From NCBI GenBank assembly GCA_001643675.2, contig LSRY02000001.1, positions 2,532,501-2,596,500 on the forward strand: a stretch of 64,000 nt of DNA, written 5' to 3'. The notes under the pieces were generated by a model. That model ran no database searches. It was not told the DNA's origin and saw only the letters and a list, made by a program, of their open reading frames with translations. This stretch comes from Monocercomonoides exilis. Its lineage: Eukaryota > Preaxostyla > Oxymonadida > Polymastigidae. This document shows, piece after piece, positions 11,290 to 23,000 of the stretch. A program made the position numbers and the translations under genes. Position 1 is the first letter of the stretch; each line of letters opens with the position of its first letter.

Positions 11290-12229
11290 GTGTATGTCTT
11301 GTTAAAAAATGTCATAAGAAATTGATAAAATAATCTTTATTGTATATTGTTCATGTTTTGAAAACGAATTTATATGGGTGATTTTTTTTGACACCAAAAA
11401 AAAAGATCAAAAGTCTTAAAAAAAATCAATTGTGGCATTTTTTGATCAAAGAGTTAAATCAATTTTTATACAAGCATTTAGCTTTTATTTCTGTCGTATA
11501 TATTTGTTTTATTTCCTTGGGACAATATTTTTTGCTTTATGAATTTTGTTCCATTCTTCTCTAACAAATATTTTTCTCAATTTTTGAATTTTTCTAAAAT
11601 TAATAACATAATTTCGGTTGATTTATAATGAAAAGATTGAAGAAAAAGTTTGGAACAAATCTCAATTTTTTTCTAAGTTGCAAAAATTTTTCCACCCTTA
11701 TGCAAAAAACATACCTCTTTTATGTTTTTTAATGAAAGAGAATTTTTTGATTAAGTTTTTTAAAAATTAACAATAAATAAACGAATAAAACTTCAGGAAA
11801 AAAGTAGAAGATTCAGGACTAACTTTACAATACTGATAATAGGAAAATAAAAACAAAATACATTGGAAAAGTTTGATATTAGAAAAAAATATTATTTTTT
11901 TGATTTTCAAAAAAGAGAACTGTTCGATATCTTTAATTTCTTATGATTTAACATCACAAAATCATCATTCCAGCTTTGTAGCTCAGCTTCAACAGTAAAA
12001 CAAAATTGAAAACTGTGGAAAAAGAAATGTTTCTAAGAATAACAATTGATTTAAATTCGTTATCTCTTTCTATTCACCTGATTATTTGGCGTTCAAACTT
12101 TCTTCTCCATCTCCTTTGTTCTTCATCCATAAATTTCCATTATTGCTTCTTTGACATTCTCATTCTGCAACGCACTCTAACGCTCCTTAATCGCCAAAGG
12201 AATTCATTCAGCTCATCCTGCACTTCCTC

Positions 12230-12640
12230 TTCTTTCTGCTTTTATTTCTTCATTAATTGCCACCTCCCCTGCCCTCTCCCTCTCCCTCGCCAACTGCACC
12301 ATCACAAACATCAACTCAGAACAGTTGAGCCAACAAACTGCCACCAATGGCGGGTGCATCTCATTCGCCTCATCTGCCTCTGCCAACTCGTTTTCAGTGA
12401 GCAACACAGCCTTCTCCACCTGCTCTGTGAGCGAGGATACAAGTTCTGGAGGAAGAGGCGGTGCTCTCATGATCGAGTGCAAGGATGATTCACAAGTGTC
12501 ATCCACAACCTTTTCCATCACCAATATCGTGTTTTCAACCAACAAGGCCAGTATCGGAAGTAATATGTATTTTGTTTGAGAATCCCTTGTTGTTTCTGTG
12601 AACGAGTCTTCCTTCGCCTTCATGAGAAGCATCACTCAAT
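12230..12640 (+). pseudogene. Beta-helix surface-protein fragment (element cargo)
   Basis: Frame 12325-12579 and its upstream continuation encode beta-helix turns such as NGGCISFASS and FSTCSVSEDTSSGGRGGAL, ending GSNMYFV before an in-frame TGA. The GGAL and 'a.iGsnmyFV' signatures match module ends in the surface genes at 423-8210 (for example GNNLFVESP). There is no signal peptide, membrane span or long frame, so it is a captured or relict fragment inside the 10914-16701 element. The direct donor is not in this window. Confidence 0.7.
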
Positions 12641-13559
12641 AATAAAATACGATTGTTGGACACGATAGAACGCAAATGTTTAACGATTGAGATGTTGACT
12701 TATTTATATTTCTCAGTTGACAATATGCAAACACAGTAGATATTAGTAGAGTGTCTGGTGTCAAGGAAGTGAATCGTGGTTTGGAGAAATGATCATGTTT
12801 GAATGAGAACGACGGGATTGGACTCCTGAAAAATGCGCAGAAAAATGTAGCAAAGACGAAGATAAAGGAGAAGATAAAATAAGCAGAAGATGAAGATGAA
12901 GACGCTGTTGTAGCAACAGAATTGCCTGTCTGTTTGTTTGTGTGTGCGTTTCTTGAAAAGTGAAAAGTCTAAAAAGGAAGTTAAAAATTTTTAATTCTAT
13001 TCATTCTTTTTCTCTCACTTTCTCTCTCCATCTCCTTCTCTTCCTCTCCCCTGGTTTTATTTTTTTTCTCTCTATCCCCATCTTCAGCCTCCATTCCCTT
13101 TGCTGCTTCTTTTCTATCTTAAGATTCCCTCCTTTCTTCTACTCTTTCACTTTCGTATTCTCACTGAAAATGTCGTGAGAAGGCGCAAAAGAAAAAATTG
13201 GTACGCAGATTCGGCTGGCGGTGTGTTTTTATACGGCCGAATGAAAATGTGGTGGAGTTGAAGAGGAGGTTAATGCAAGAATGAAGAGAGGATTTCTGTT
13301 TCTGGTGATGTGAGCTTGGCTGACTAGAATAGCTAAGCTTCAAAGCGGTCGGTGGAGGTATATCTGAGAAGGAAGAAGTATACGAGAAGGAAGATGTGAA
13401 GGAGAAGCAGTTACAAAAGAAGGAGATACTGATAATAAAAAAGCTCTTTTGTTGATTTTGCAGAAATGAAGAATAAGAATAAGAAGAAGAAGAAGAAGAG
13501 GGATTACAGATGGTATTGAGAAGAACAACGCTGTCAGCTGCAACGGCGAGATCATTGGC

Positions 13560-15020
13560 GTTGAGATGCTCGATGGAGGAGCTTGAGCCATAGCCGAACA
13601 CGAGCAGTGAAGAGGAAACACTGAGAGCGGAGAGGTTGGCGTGGGAGATAAAGAATGAAGAAATGTGAAGAGAACGAAGAGTGGGGCAGGAGAGATGGAA
13701 GATATTTTAAAAGAAGATTGATAGAAGAAGTTTTCTCATGAAAACACAAAAAAGTGCGGAGTTGAGGTGGACATACTTGTCGGCTGCAGAAAAGAGGGAA
13801 GAGGATGCAGTGAGGGATCTGTCGAGAGGAGAAGAGGGAAGAGTGTGCAGATGCGAAGGAAGAGTGGAAAGAAATATTGCAGAAGGTGAGGATGCAGTTA
13901 TTGAGAAAAGCGACAATAGCAATGAGAAAGTTGTTGCGAAGAAAACAAGTACAAGATTATCCGAGGTTCAATCGACTCGGATGAAAGCAAGGGAGATCGG
14001 TGTATCGAAGAAGGAGGAGGCGAAGATTCAGAAGGCGTTGCAGATGGCGCGGGAGATATGGAGTGCAAATGTGGAGAGTAAAGCGCAGGGGGCAAGCGGG
14101 GAGCAGTACTGGCAGGAATAGGAGTCAGTATATTATTCGACGAATATCTGGTGGGTGTGGAAGAAGGTGATGAAGGGGAGGAGGAGAGATCAAGGACGGG
14201 GATGGTGTTGGTGTGGGAGGAGTCGGAGCAGCTGATGGAGGTGTTTGTGGCGAGGGAAGGCTGGGTGAAATCGAGGGAAAAGAGGTGCTCGTTGATTTGG
14301 TAGCTGATGCTGGAGCACTGGAGAAAGGCGTCCTCATCCACGAAGGCGTCGTTCAATGCACGGCAGTGGTTGAAGATAGGGAAATGGATAGAGTATTTTC
14401 GAACTCGGTGCAGTCGACAAAAATCTCGCTGCCTCTGACTGTTAAGCCGGAGCAGATGCATTATGTGAGGATTTATGATAATATGCCCAACAGCTACTCC
14501 AGTTAAAATGGAATGAAGTATCTCCTAATATTGTTCAGCCGAATGCCCACTTGCGAGCAAATCGAAGCCCGTGTCCTCTTTCACAAATGCCTTGTTGACC
14601 ATGATTGCCCAGAAATACTCACAAGAGAGATCGAGCGAGATGAATCGGCTGTGTCCAACTCAAATCCGTTAAGCTTATTGAGAAAGCTCAAGTTTGTGCA
14701 GAACTTGATCCTGTTTAATTGGCTTATATCCACAACAGCCTGAAGCATGCTTTTAATTGTCAACTTCTATTTGTCCTTCCTCGTATCGCATCCAGTTAAC
14801 ATCACATGCACAAGGGCAAACAACCTGATGGCATCAGCTGCATCCAAGAACATTTCGCCACCCAAGCCATGGCTCTGTTCCTCACTTATCATAGATAAGG
14901 CGGTACACTCTCAAAGGATGAGCCGTTTATCAGCAGTACAGCCCCTGTCGCCAGCTCAGCTGTAACATTACCTCCTCTGGCTTTTGTTTGGTTCCTCATT
15001 TCCTGCACTGCCTCGCCTCT
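13560..15020 (-). pseudogene. Decayed beta-helix coding remnant (element cargo)
   Basis: Discontinuous minus-strand pieces recall beta-helix proteins but shift frame repeatedly. GNVTAELATGAVLLINGSSF (about 14908-14972) is followed by GLGGEMFLDAADAIRL (about 14828-14872). Further pieces include DEDAFLQCSS near 14300 and SSSIEHLNANDLAVAADSVV near 13530-13590. GC content is clearly higher than in the surrounding spacer, as in the intact surface genes. No single exon chain restores it by eye. Some of the pieces between 13700 and 14500 are low-complexity Ser-rich frames that I cannot assign. Confidence 0.5.
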
Positions 15021-16325
15021 TCAAACCCCTGCCATATTTACCTGCCTGCCATCTCAACTCCACTTCGGCACACGCTCAGAAATCAATTTTCTTCATTGAA
15101 CAGCATTGCTGCCTTCATGCTGTATTTATAAAAACAAACTGCATGTCATATTTTATTGCATTTCGAAGTCGCTCAGGATCGGCCTTTCAGAGCTTAATTA
15201 TACCTGCCTGATAAATTGTCTTTCCACATCTCAAAGTTTTCAGGTGCAACATGAGTTACGCTGTTGGTATGGCCAGTTGAATTGGAAGCTGCGCAAGCGG
15301 TAGAATGCACCAAAAGCTATCAAACTTCTGACTCAAACGATAAGTCAGAAAGATTTTTATTATCAATTGATGCAGAGTTATCAGTGAATTTGGAAGTTTT
15401 GCAAACAGGCAGATCAGCTATCGCAGCAAAGCATTGAACGATGTTGAGGTCCAGATAACAGAAGGAAGCTTAAAAAAAGAGGAAGCGGAAGAAGGATTGT
15501 CAGAGAGGAAGATGAGGGAAAAGAAGTGTGGATGTCTGAAAGGAAGTTGCAAAAACGCTTAGGGAGCTTTTGATTTGTCTAAAGAAAAACTTCCTGAATT
15601 GTATAGATTCTTATCTTAACATTTTTTCATTAATAATTTTTCTATAACTTTTTTAAATCAAATTTTTAAATCAATATCTTATTGAGTAACATTTGTATAT
15701 ATAAAAAAAAGAAACTTTCTATTGCTAATATGATAATGTATTTGTTGTTTAATCATTTTAAATGAAAACTGCCTTTTACATAGAGAGTTTATAATAAATA
15801 ATTACTGCTTAAAAAAAACCAATCAGATTATAATACCTCAATAACCAACAACATCGCATTTCTTTTTAAAAAAATAGTTTTATTTGTCATGAAAATTATA
15901 CCAGATATGTTTTATAATCTATTGAACGCGTGTTAAGTTCTCTTTATTAAAGTTTTGCAATTTAAATGAAAATTTTAAAAATTTTCTTTGAAAACTGAAA
16001 AAAACAAATATTAAATAATTAATATCTATAAATGAATAATAATAATAATAATATTTTTAGCAGTATTTTCGCATAATTTTTCTTCATTTTTTCTTATCAG
16101 CCCAACCCTTAATGAAATATATATTTGATCAAACGTCGGAATTTTTTATGATATCAAAAAAAATCACACATATTCAAAATAATAAAGAAATCAAAGGATC
16201 ACGCTTTTTAAAGAATTGCATTTTTTTAAGCAATGACAAATAGGCAATTATCAAATATCAAGAATTAATTTCTAAATACACCTTTTATATATTTTCAACT
16301 TCATGTGAATCAATAAAATAAAAAT

Positions 16326-16701
16326 ATTCATTTGATTTTGCATGTTTTAACAAAAATGGTGAAATGCAAAAATACACTTAAATAAATGGTTCAAAATATA
16401 ACAAATAAGTAACAAATACGGAAAATACAGTTGTTTTTGTGAATTCCGTGATAAAAACTCGCAACTGCAATCAGTCAAGAAAATACGAGCAAAACATTGA
16501 TCGAAATATAAAAGTTAAAAATTATTAGATCATTTTTCTGAGAAAGTTTTTTGAAAAAATATTTGACGTACAGCTTAATTTTTATTTGTTTATTGTTCTT
16601 AAGTTATGAAACAGATTTATGAGCTTTAATGAAATGAAGATTATGAAAATAATTTTTAGTGCCAATAAAAAAACTGGTGCCAATAAAAATACTCACCTAT
16701 T
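16326..16701 (-). repeat. Right terminal inverted repeat (376 bp)
   Basis: Exact reverse complement of 10914-11289. Its outermost bases create the TAG (16697-16699 on the minus strand) that now ends the interrupted family gene one codon beyond the junction. Confidence 0.97.
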
Positions 16702-17985
16702 TCGGAAGAAGATAAAAATTATCGAATTCCGAAAATCGAATAACAACATGAAAACTTGTGATTGCATCTTCATATCCTTCTTCTTCCATCTTTTCAAATA
16801 TCTTTCTTTTCATTTCTTCTCTGTCTTTTCCCCTCATTCTTTCCAATTTTTCTGAAATCTCCAAAAAGAAATCCAAATAACACCTTGTAAAATCGTCTTT
16901 TAATGTTTGTTGCTGAATCTCCGCCAGAAAAACATCAATGGATCCCCCTTTCAATAAGTCTTCAATCATCATAGCTCTTCTATGTACTGCGTCTCTTAAT
17001 GAAAAAATGCAATGATCGCAAAAATCTCTGCAATTATCTTTTGCGGCATAAAATAACAGTACAATTCCTTCAACAAGCAGAACAGATTCTTCATTCCATA
17101 ATTTGGACCGGAATAAGTAATGATAAACTGTATTGATCCATCTCCTGATAATTATCAATTCTTTCGCTTCTTTCGTTTCTTTTTCTTTTTTATCATCTTT
17201 TCTCTTCCGATCCACACACTTTGAAAGATCTTCCACCTCTCTTGTAGCCTCTCTTGCGAAATGAAGTTCTTTCGCAATCATTCCTTCCATGTTGATGTCC
17301 AAGGAAAACATTCTAAACAAAATCTTCCAAACTGACCAATATGCAAGTCTTGTCAGATTGCTATGTTTCTGATTAAATTTGATGATTTCCTTCAGTTCAT
17401 TCAAATGCAAAATTTTTCCTTTTCCCTAATGAAAAACAGGGGAAAAAAAATATCATAATATCAAAAATGAAAAAATAATATTCATACTCGGTATATAACA
17501 GTACTCAATGCAAGCAATGCGGTTTCTGCTTCTTTTTGTGTTTCTTTGCTTTCATCCTTGTTTGCTGCCTCTTTCAGAAGGCAGGACACACAAACTTTTG
17601 TCATGGTTTTATTAATGGACTAAAATTCGTTATGCAACAAAAGGAAGCATTCACAGAGATCAGTCAGAAACTTCTCGTTTTCCCTTCTTTCTTCTTCTCT
17701 TCTTCAACAATAAGATTTTTAATCCTTTTTCCCAATGAAGATCTTTCAAAGAAACTTGGAACAAATCCTTTCAACGAATAGAAACACCCCATGTGCTTCG
17801 GAAAAAGCAATATATTTCTTAAAGGAGTTTTCTTTCCCTTTGTGATTTTTGTTATTTTGTTGAACAATTCAATTGTGCAAGTTGTTTCGAATTCATGCTT
17901 GCTCATCTCATCAATCATCCATTCATTTCTTCAATTTTGACTTTCTGTTCATCCTCGTTGCAACCTTCAAGTTCGTCAAACAGTT
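16697..17985 (-). pseudogene. Helical-family gene, two frameshifts, 3' end cut by element
   Basis: Member of the family seen intact at 33572-34975. Exon 2 is 17488-17985 and exon 3 is 17425-16697, joined by a 62-nt intron (donor GTATGA at 17487, acceptor CATTAG ending at 17426). Exon 3 keeps the family signature (HLNELKEIIKF, LWNEESVLLV, KMEEEGYEDAITSF). Exon 2 is 498 nt against a phase-consistent 500. One base is missing near 17918-17922, where the family reads MNEIIDEM; this loss is shared with the copy at 29033-30376. A second, private loss lies near 17680-17684 (a GAAGGTGAAAA-like site reads GAAGGGAAAA). The 3' end is truncated by the 10914-16701 element and finishes on a stop supplied by it. 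No 34-nt first exon like that of the relatives could be identified. Confidence 0.85.
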
Positions 17986-18335
17986 CTTCATATAACACGA
18001 AAAGGGTGAAAAACTGTTTGTTTTTCATAACATTCAGGAATGAACAAACTCAAAAACTTGTCCACAATGTTCATTTCTTGAATTCCATCATCTCCAGCGT
18101 CCATTCTATTTGTGATTCATTCAGGATGCAATGAGCACAACAGTACTTCAAACAATGAAATTATCAGCAAAAACAAACTTCTTTTGTTATCTGACTGTTT
18201 GGAAATGCTTTTGATAAAATTCAAATTGAAATGTTTTTTTCAACAAACAAATGTGCAATATGTCACACAGCAAAACAAATGATTGTTTTGTATTTGAGAA
18301 GACACGCACACCCTTTTCTTTATTTTGATCAAACC
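17405..18335. repeat. Duplicate of 29795-30727
   Basis: About 930 bp, more than nine-tenths identical by eye to 29795-30727 in the same orientation. It covers the start of exon 3, intron 2, all of exon 2 and roughly 350 bp upstream of the family gene. The rest of exon 3 is far more diverged between the two loci, so similarity stops inside the gene. Confidence 0.85.
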
Positions 18336-20067
18336 AATAGCTAATATATAGAAAAATTATTCACTTTTCAGAAATTGAAGAAATAATTAAAAAAAATTTT
18401 CCTTTCAATTAATTCAACTTCGTTTGTTTTTCAAAAGAAATAGATGATGATTGGAAAAAAAATTTTTTTGTAGTTCCACAAAATAAAATGAACCTAATTG
18501 TGATGAAAACAAAATTAAGAAAATAAAATTTTTTTATAAAAAACGCCATCTCACTTTTTTTCATTTGTTTTTCTTTCAAATTTTGCCTGAAACATCACTC
18601 TATAAAAGGAAATTTCAGATGGTGTTCATTGAATATGCAAAGAATTATTTGTTTCGGACTATTACAAATGAGTTGAATGAAAAAGCGATCTTACAATGTG
18701 TTTTTCACATTTCTTGAATTTCAAGATGGGTGATAATTTTTGATTTTTGATTTTTCCAATCTTAATTTTTAAAATTAATTATTTGTCGCAAAAACTTTGA
18801 AATCAATCTTTTTTTAAAAAAAAATTATCAATGAACTTCTTCATTATTGGAGTCAACATGCATTTGAAAGACAATAATTTGAAAGAATGTGAAGCATTTT
18901 ATACAATTCTTTTGAAAATAACTGTCAATAAGAATATTTCTTATCCCACGAATAAATATATGATTTCAAAAATAATCACCCGGTTCCTAAATAATTACAA
19001 AATGTTTGAAATGAAATTGTCCTATGATAAGTTTTTTCATTCGATCAAAAAACATTGATAAATATGAATGATAATTTTTAATATCTTTCATTTCTTCAGT
19101 TTTCAGTTAGAAACATGGTTTTTTTTATTGGTATATTTAATCATGGTGATATATCCTGTTCATTATATTTATCACGAACATTAATGTTTGAGACAAACGA
19201 TAGATGATGAACTCTTTTCTCGGTATTATTCAGTTTTTTGTGACATTTCAAACAATTTCCAACAAATTCCAAATTATAGAAATAATAACATGAAAGCGGG
19301 ATTATTAAGATTTTTACATGGAAAGACTAAAGTGAGTAGTGAAAGGATCACAAAAATTTTTTAATATGAACATGAAGATTTCAAATTTATTTATTCCTTT
19401 TTCAAATTAAAAGGATTTTATCAAATTATGTTTAATAATAATTTTCAATATCATTCATATGAATTCAACTTTTATAAACTAAAAAACTTCATTTTTCAAT
19501 AACATATGAACAAGTTTTTCAAGTCACAAATACTGAAACAACGAAACTGGAATTTGAAATTGGAATTTAAAAAATGGAAAATGATAGTTCATTTCGATAA
19601 AAAATGTGATCATCATCTGTTTATATTGTTTTGTTTAATAACCATGTGGATGCAAATATTTTTGAAAATTATTTTTTGAATTTGTTCCTTTATATCCAAC
19701 AACAATAACAGGAACAAAAAATACATTTTTTTTTATCTTCAATTTCATTTGAATAAATTACTCTTTCAAACACTGAGACTCGATTATTTTTCACACATTT
19801 TTTATTGAAGAGATTGACATTATTATTATCCTTCATTTTCTCAATGAATAATTTTACTTATTTCCAATTATTGGTTCAACATGTTCGTTTTCTTAGAATT
19901 ATAAATCATTTTCTCAAATTTGCTAATTTTAATTTATTGAAATGATAAACTTTGATGATTCCAATGAATAATTGAACGTTTTTTAAATTGATGAATGATT
20001 TTTTAGATGATAACCCATATGCGAATAATTTGAGTACTTACTTTTTTGTTTGCGGCTCAAGTTGTGC
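17986..20067. other. AT-rich spacer upstream of the TRK gene
   Basis: The first 350 bases belong to the duplication shared with 30377-30727. Beyond that the sequence is very AT-rich with homopolymer runs. The one open stretch of note (18831-19058, plus) has no domain and no codon bias I can trust. Regulatory sequence for the potassium transporter presumably lies near the right end, but no motif stands out. Confidence 0.5.
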
Positions 20068-23000
20068 ATGAGCCAGAATGATCGTTTGCTAATCGGGCGC
20101 ATACCGGATTATCAAGAGTTGAAACGTATTGTTCAAGTGGAGGACAAGTTCATTGTGCAGGAAAATGAAAAGAGAAAACAAAGCAAAATTGGCAGATGCT
20201 TTCAAAGAAACTGCTCATATTTTGTTTTGCATCTTTCATTGATTTTGGTGTGCTTTAATTCATATGATGTCTGAGCTGAGTATTTGACAAAATTTTGTAT
20301 GAAAAAATTTGTTATTTTAGATAATTGCTTTGGCTGCAGCAGTTGTCCTTTTATTTTGGGAAAGCGACTTTTCATTCCGTCATTGCTTTTATACGGTGAT
20401 GTCAGCTGTCTGTGGCGTGGGGCTGGCTGGATTCAACATCTCCAACTCGAAGTTTGGAACCCAATTGGTTCTGATGATAACGATACACCTCGGAAGCTCG
20501 TGTCTCTTGTCTCTTTTGCCGTTGGTATTGAAAAGAAGGTATATCCGGAAGCATTTCAACCATCCGGTTGTGAGGCAAACAATCGAACTTGAGGATGCAT
20601 CTCCGACTTCGAAGAAGGAGAATGAACTCAAGCAAGAGTTATTCGTTCAGTTCTCAAAGGAGCAAATAAAAAGAATTCCTCCATCGCCTATTTTCACAAT
20701 CCAGCTGCCAACGCAACGCGAGGGGGCTGTTTCCAAAAGGCGTCCAAACGAGCACATTACCTCTGCTCACACAATTCATATGCATCCTTCGCCACTTTCT
20801 GCGTCGTCTTCGCTGGCTTCGCTTCCGCCGAGGCCACAGAAAGCGAAAAGGGCGGAAGGCAAGCTGCCGAAAGCATCAGCCATTTCTTCTTTCAATGGGC
20901 ATCCTGTTCGGCCACCTTCAGTTGCTTATGCACCACACACGCCTCACTCAGCTGCCTATTTCGGAACTCAACAATTCATTCCAACTAACTCGCCATCATC
21001 GTCATCATCATCGTCATCGCCCTCTTCCTCTCCTCCTCTTCTTCCTTCTTCCTCTTCTTTTTCAACTTCTTCTTCTCCTTCTCCCTCGACTCCTCCAATC
21101 AGCGTAAGCACACATCCAATCACAGCTGCCCTCTTTCAGCCTCCGACTCCTCCGCGTGTATCGCTGAACTCCCCACATCCAATCATTTCTTCCTCTTCTT
21201 CTCTTTCTTCTTCTAATTCTTCTCTTTCTCCTTCTGCTTCTTCTTCTTCTCTTCCTCTGTCTCTTCCTCGTTCGTTTGCCAATCTTCCTCCTGCTTTCAC
21301 TTACAGCCCATCTTTCTGCGCTGCTTTTCCAGCAAAGCAAAAGTCTTCTCTTTCTTCATCATCATCAGCATCTTCAAATAGAAATGCCAATCAAAGGAAT
21401 TCTCGAAGGTTCCCTCGTCCCATTACTCTCAATCCTCCACACAAAATCAATTCGAAGTTGCTTTATACATCTTCTCCTCTCCCACCCCCTCTTTTTCCTT
21501 CATCTTCATCTTCCTCCTCAATTCATTTTCCAACATCTTCTTTTCATTCTTCCTCCTCCTCCTCATTTTCTCCCCCGCTGCTCAGCAACAGCAGCTCAGC
21601 CACAGCCACTCTGGCGCCACACGCAGCCCAAGTTCTGATTCAGCTGCTGGACGAAGCAAGAAAGGAGAGCAAGAAGCAGAGGGAAGAAGACATTGCGCGG
21701 AAAGGAAGAGGGAAAGAAGGAAAAGAGAAAGGAAAAGAGAAAAGAAAAGAAAGAGAGGGAGAAGGAGAAGGAGGAAAAGCATACTCGATTTGTGATGATG
21801 ATAAGACATCGAGTGTGATTGCGACCATCAAGAACGAAGGATATGTGGCACCAGCCACAGCGCTTAAGCGGAGGCACAGTGTGAGGTTTTTGCAGAAGAT
21901 GAGGGAGAAAAGAGCCAAGCAGAGAAAAGATGAAGAAATGGAAAAAGAAAGAGAGGAGTCAAATCGGAAGAGCAAAGCAGATGATAACAACGATGCAGAA
22001 AGAGGAATTGCGGGTGTGGAGGAGATGAAAGTGAAAGTGAAAAAGGAAAACGATATGGGAGAAGAAGAAGAAGAAGAAGGGATGGAAGTGATGGAGGAAG
22101 AGGAAGAGCAAGAGAAAACGACGCTGCCGTTGTATCTCTTCTCTTTGGAGTATCTTGGCATGGGCGAGATTATCCGCTCGATGATTGCGTATGTGCTGAC
22201 GTGGTATGTTTCAGGCACCCTGTTGCTTGCTGTCCCTTCCTTTTGCACTCCTTCCATCCGCCTCAACATTCAGTCGTGTCTGCAGCAGACTTTCCATCTT
22301 TCTGCTGCCACAGTGGCTGCAAACGAGGCGGATGCCCCCTGTTTTTTCCGGGTGTTGTGGTGGGGCCTGTTCACAGCAGTATCTGCATTCAACGGGGCGG
22401 GGCTGAGCATCACGCCTGCATTCTTTTGGGAGTCGATCAGAGGAGGAAACCATCTTGGAGCGATTGTTGGGGTGGTGCTGATGATTTTGGGGGGGCCAGC
22501 GATATTTATGCTTCCGTTTTCTGTGTGGATGAGGGGGAAGAGGAGGTATTTGAGGTGGAGAGAGAAGAAACAGAGGGAAGAGATGGAGATGGTGATGAGG
22601 ATGGAGGAGGAGGAGGAGGAGGCAAGGAAAAGAAGGAGAAGAAGAAACAAAGGAAACGAGGCGAAGAAAATAGAGAACACAGGGCAGGAGGAAAAAGAAG
22701 AAAAAGAAAAAGAAAAAGAAGAAGGAGAAGGAGAAGGAGGAGAAGAAAACAACTTTGATGATGAATCCAAATCAAAAAACCTGCAAAGCATTCATCCCTC
22801 CTCCTCCTCCTCCTCAAACATATCCTCGCAGCGTGTTCTGCAGCTGGAGCAAGAAGAGCTGGGAGGAGAAGAGGCGAACGGATCTGCTGGGTCGTGCCAG
22901 GCGATCGACTATGTGCTGGCGCATCCCCGTGAGATATACTCTTCTCTCTTCGACTCTGCAGAGCTGATCGTGCTTTCTGTCTGCTTCTTCTCTCTCTGTC

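Larger units (their letters stand above)
10914..16701. mobile_element. 5.8-kb TIR element carrying host-like gene fragments
   Basis: Bounded by perfect 376-bp inverted repeats (10914-11289 and 16326-16701), each starting AATAGGTGAGTATTTTTATT at its outer end. No transposase, integrase, polymerase or other element protein is recognisable inside. The interior is AT-rich spacer at 11290-12200 and 15310-16325. Between these lies a richer-GC core with broken beta-helix coding pieces on both strands (12230-12640 plus, about 13560-15020 minus). It is inserted in the last codons of a helical-family gene. Identical repeats suggest a young insertion, or repeat homogenisation. Long repeats with captured gene fragments recall Pack-MULE-type non-autonomous elements, but no 8-11 bp target duplication is present, so the superfamily is undetermined. 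Confidence 0.85.

Noticed and set aside
10905-16712. A target-site duplication flanking the 5.8-kb element
   Set aside because: The flanks (...ATCTCCGT and TCGGAAGA...) share no direct repeat beyond a possible single base. The apparent CCG similarity is inverted, not direct.
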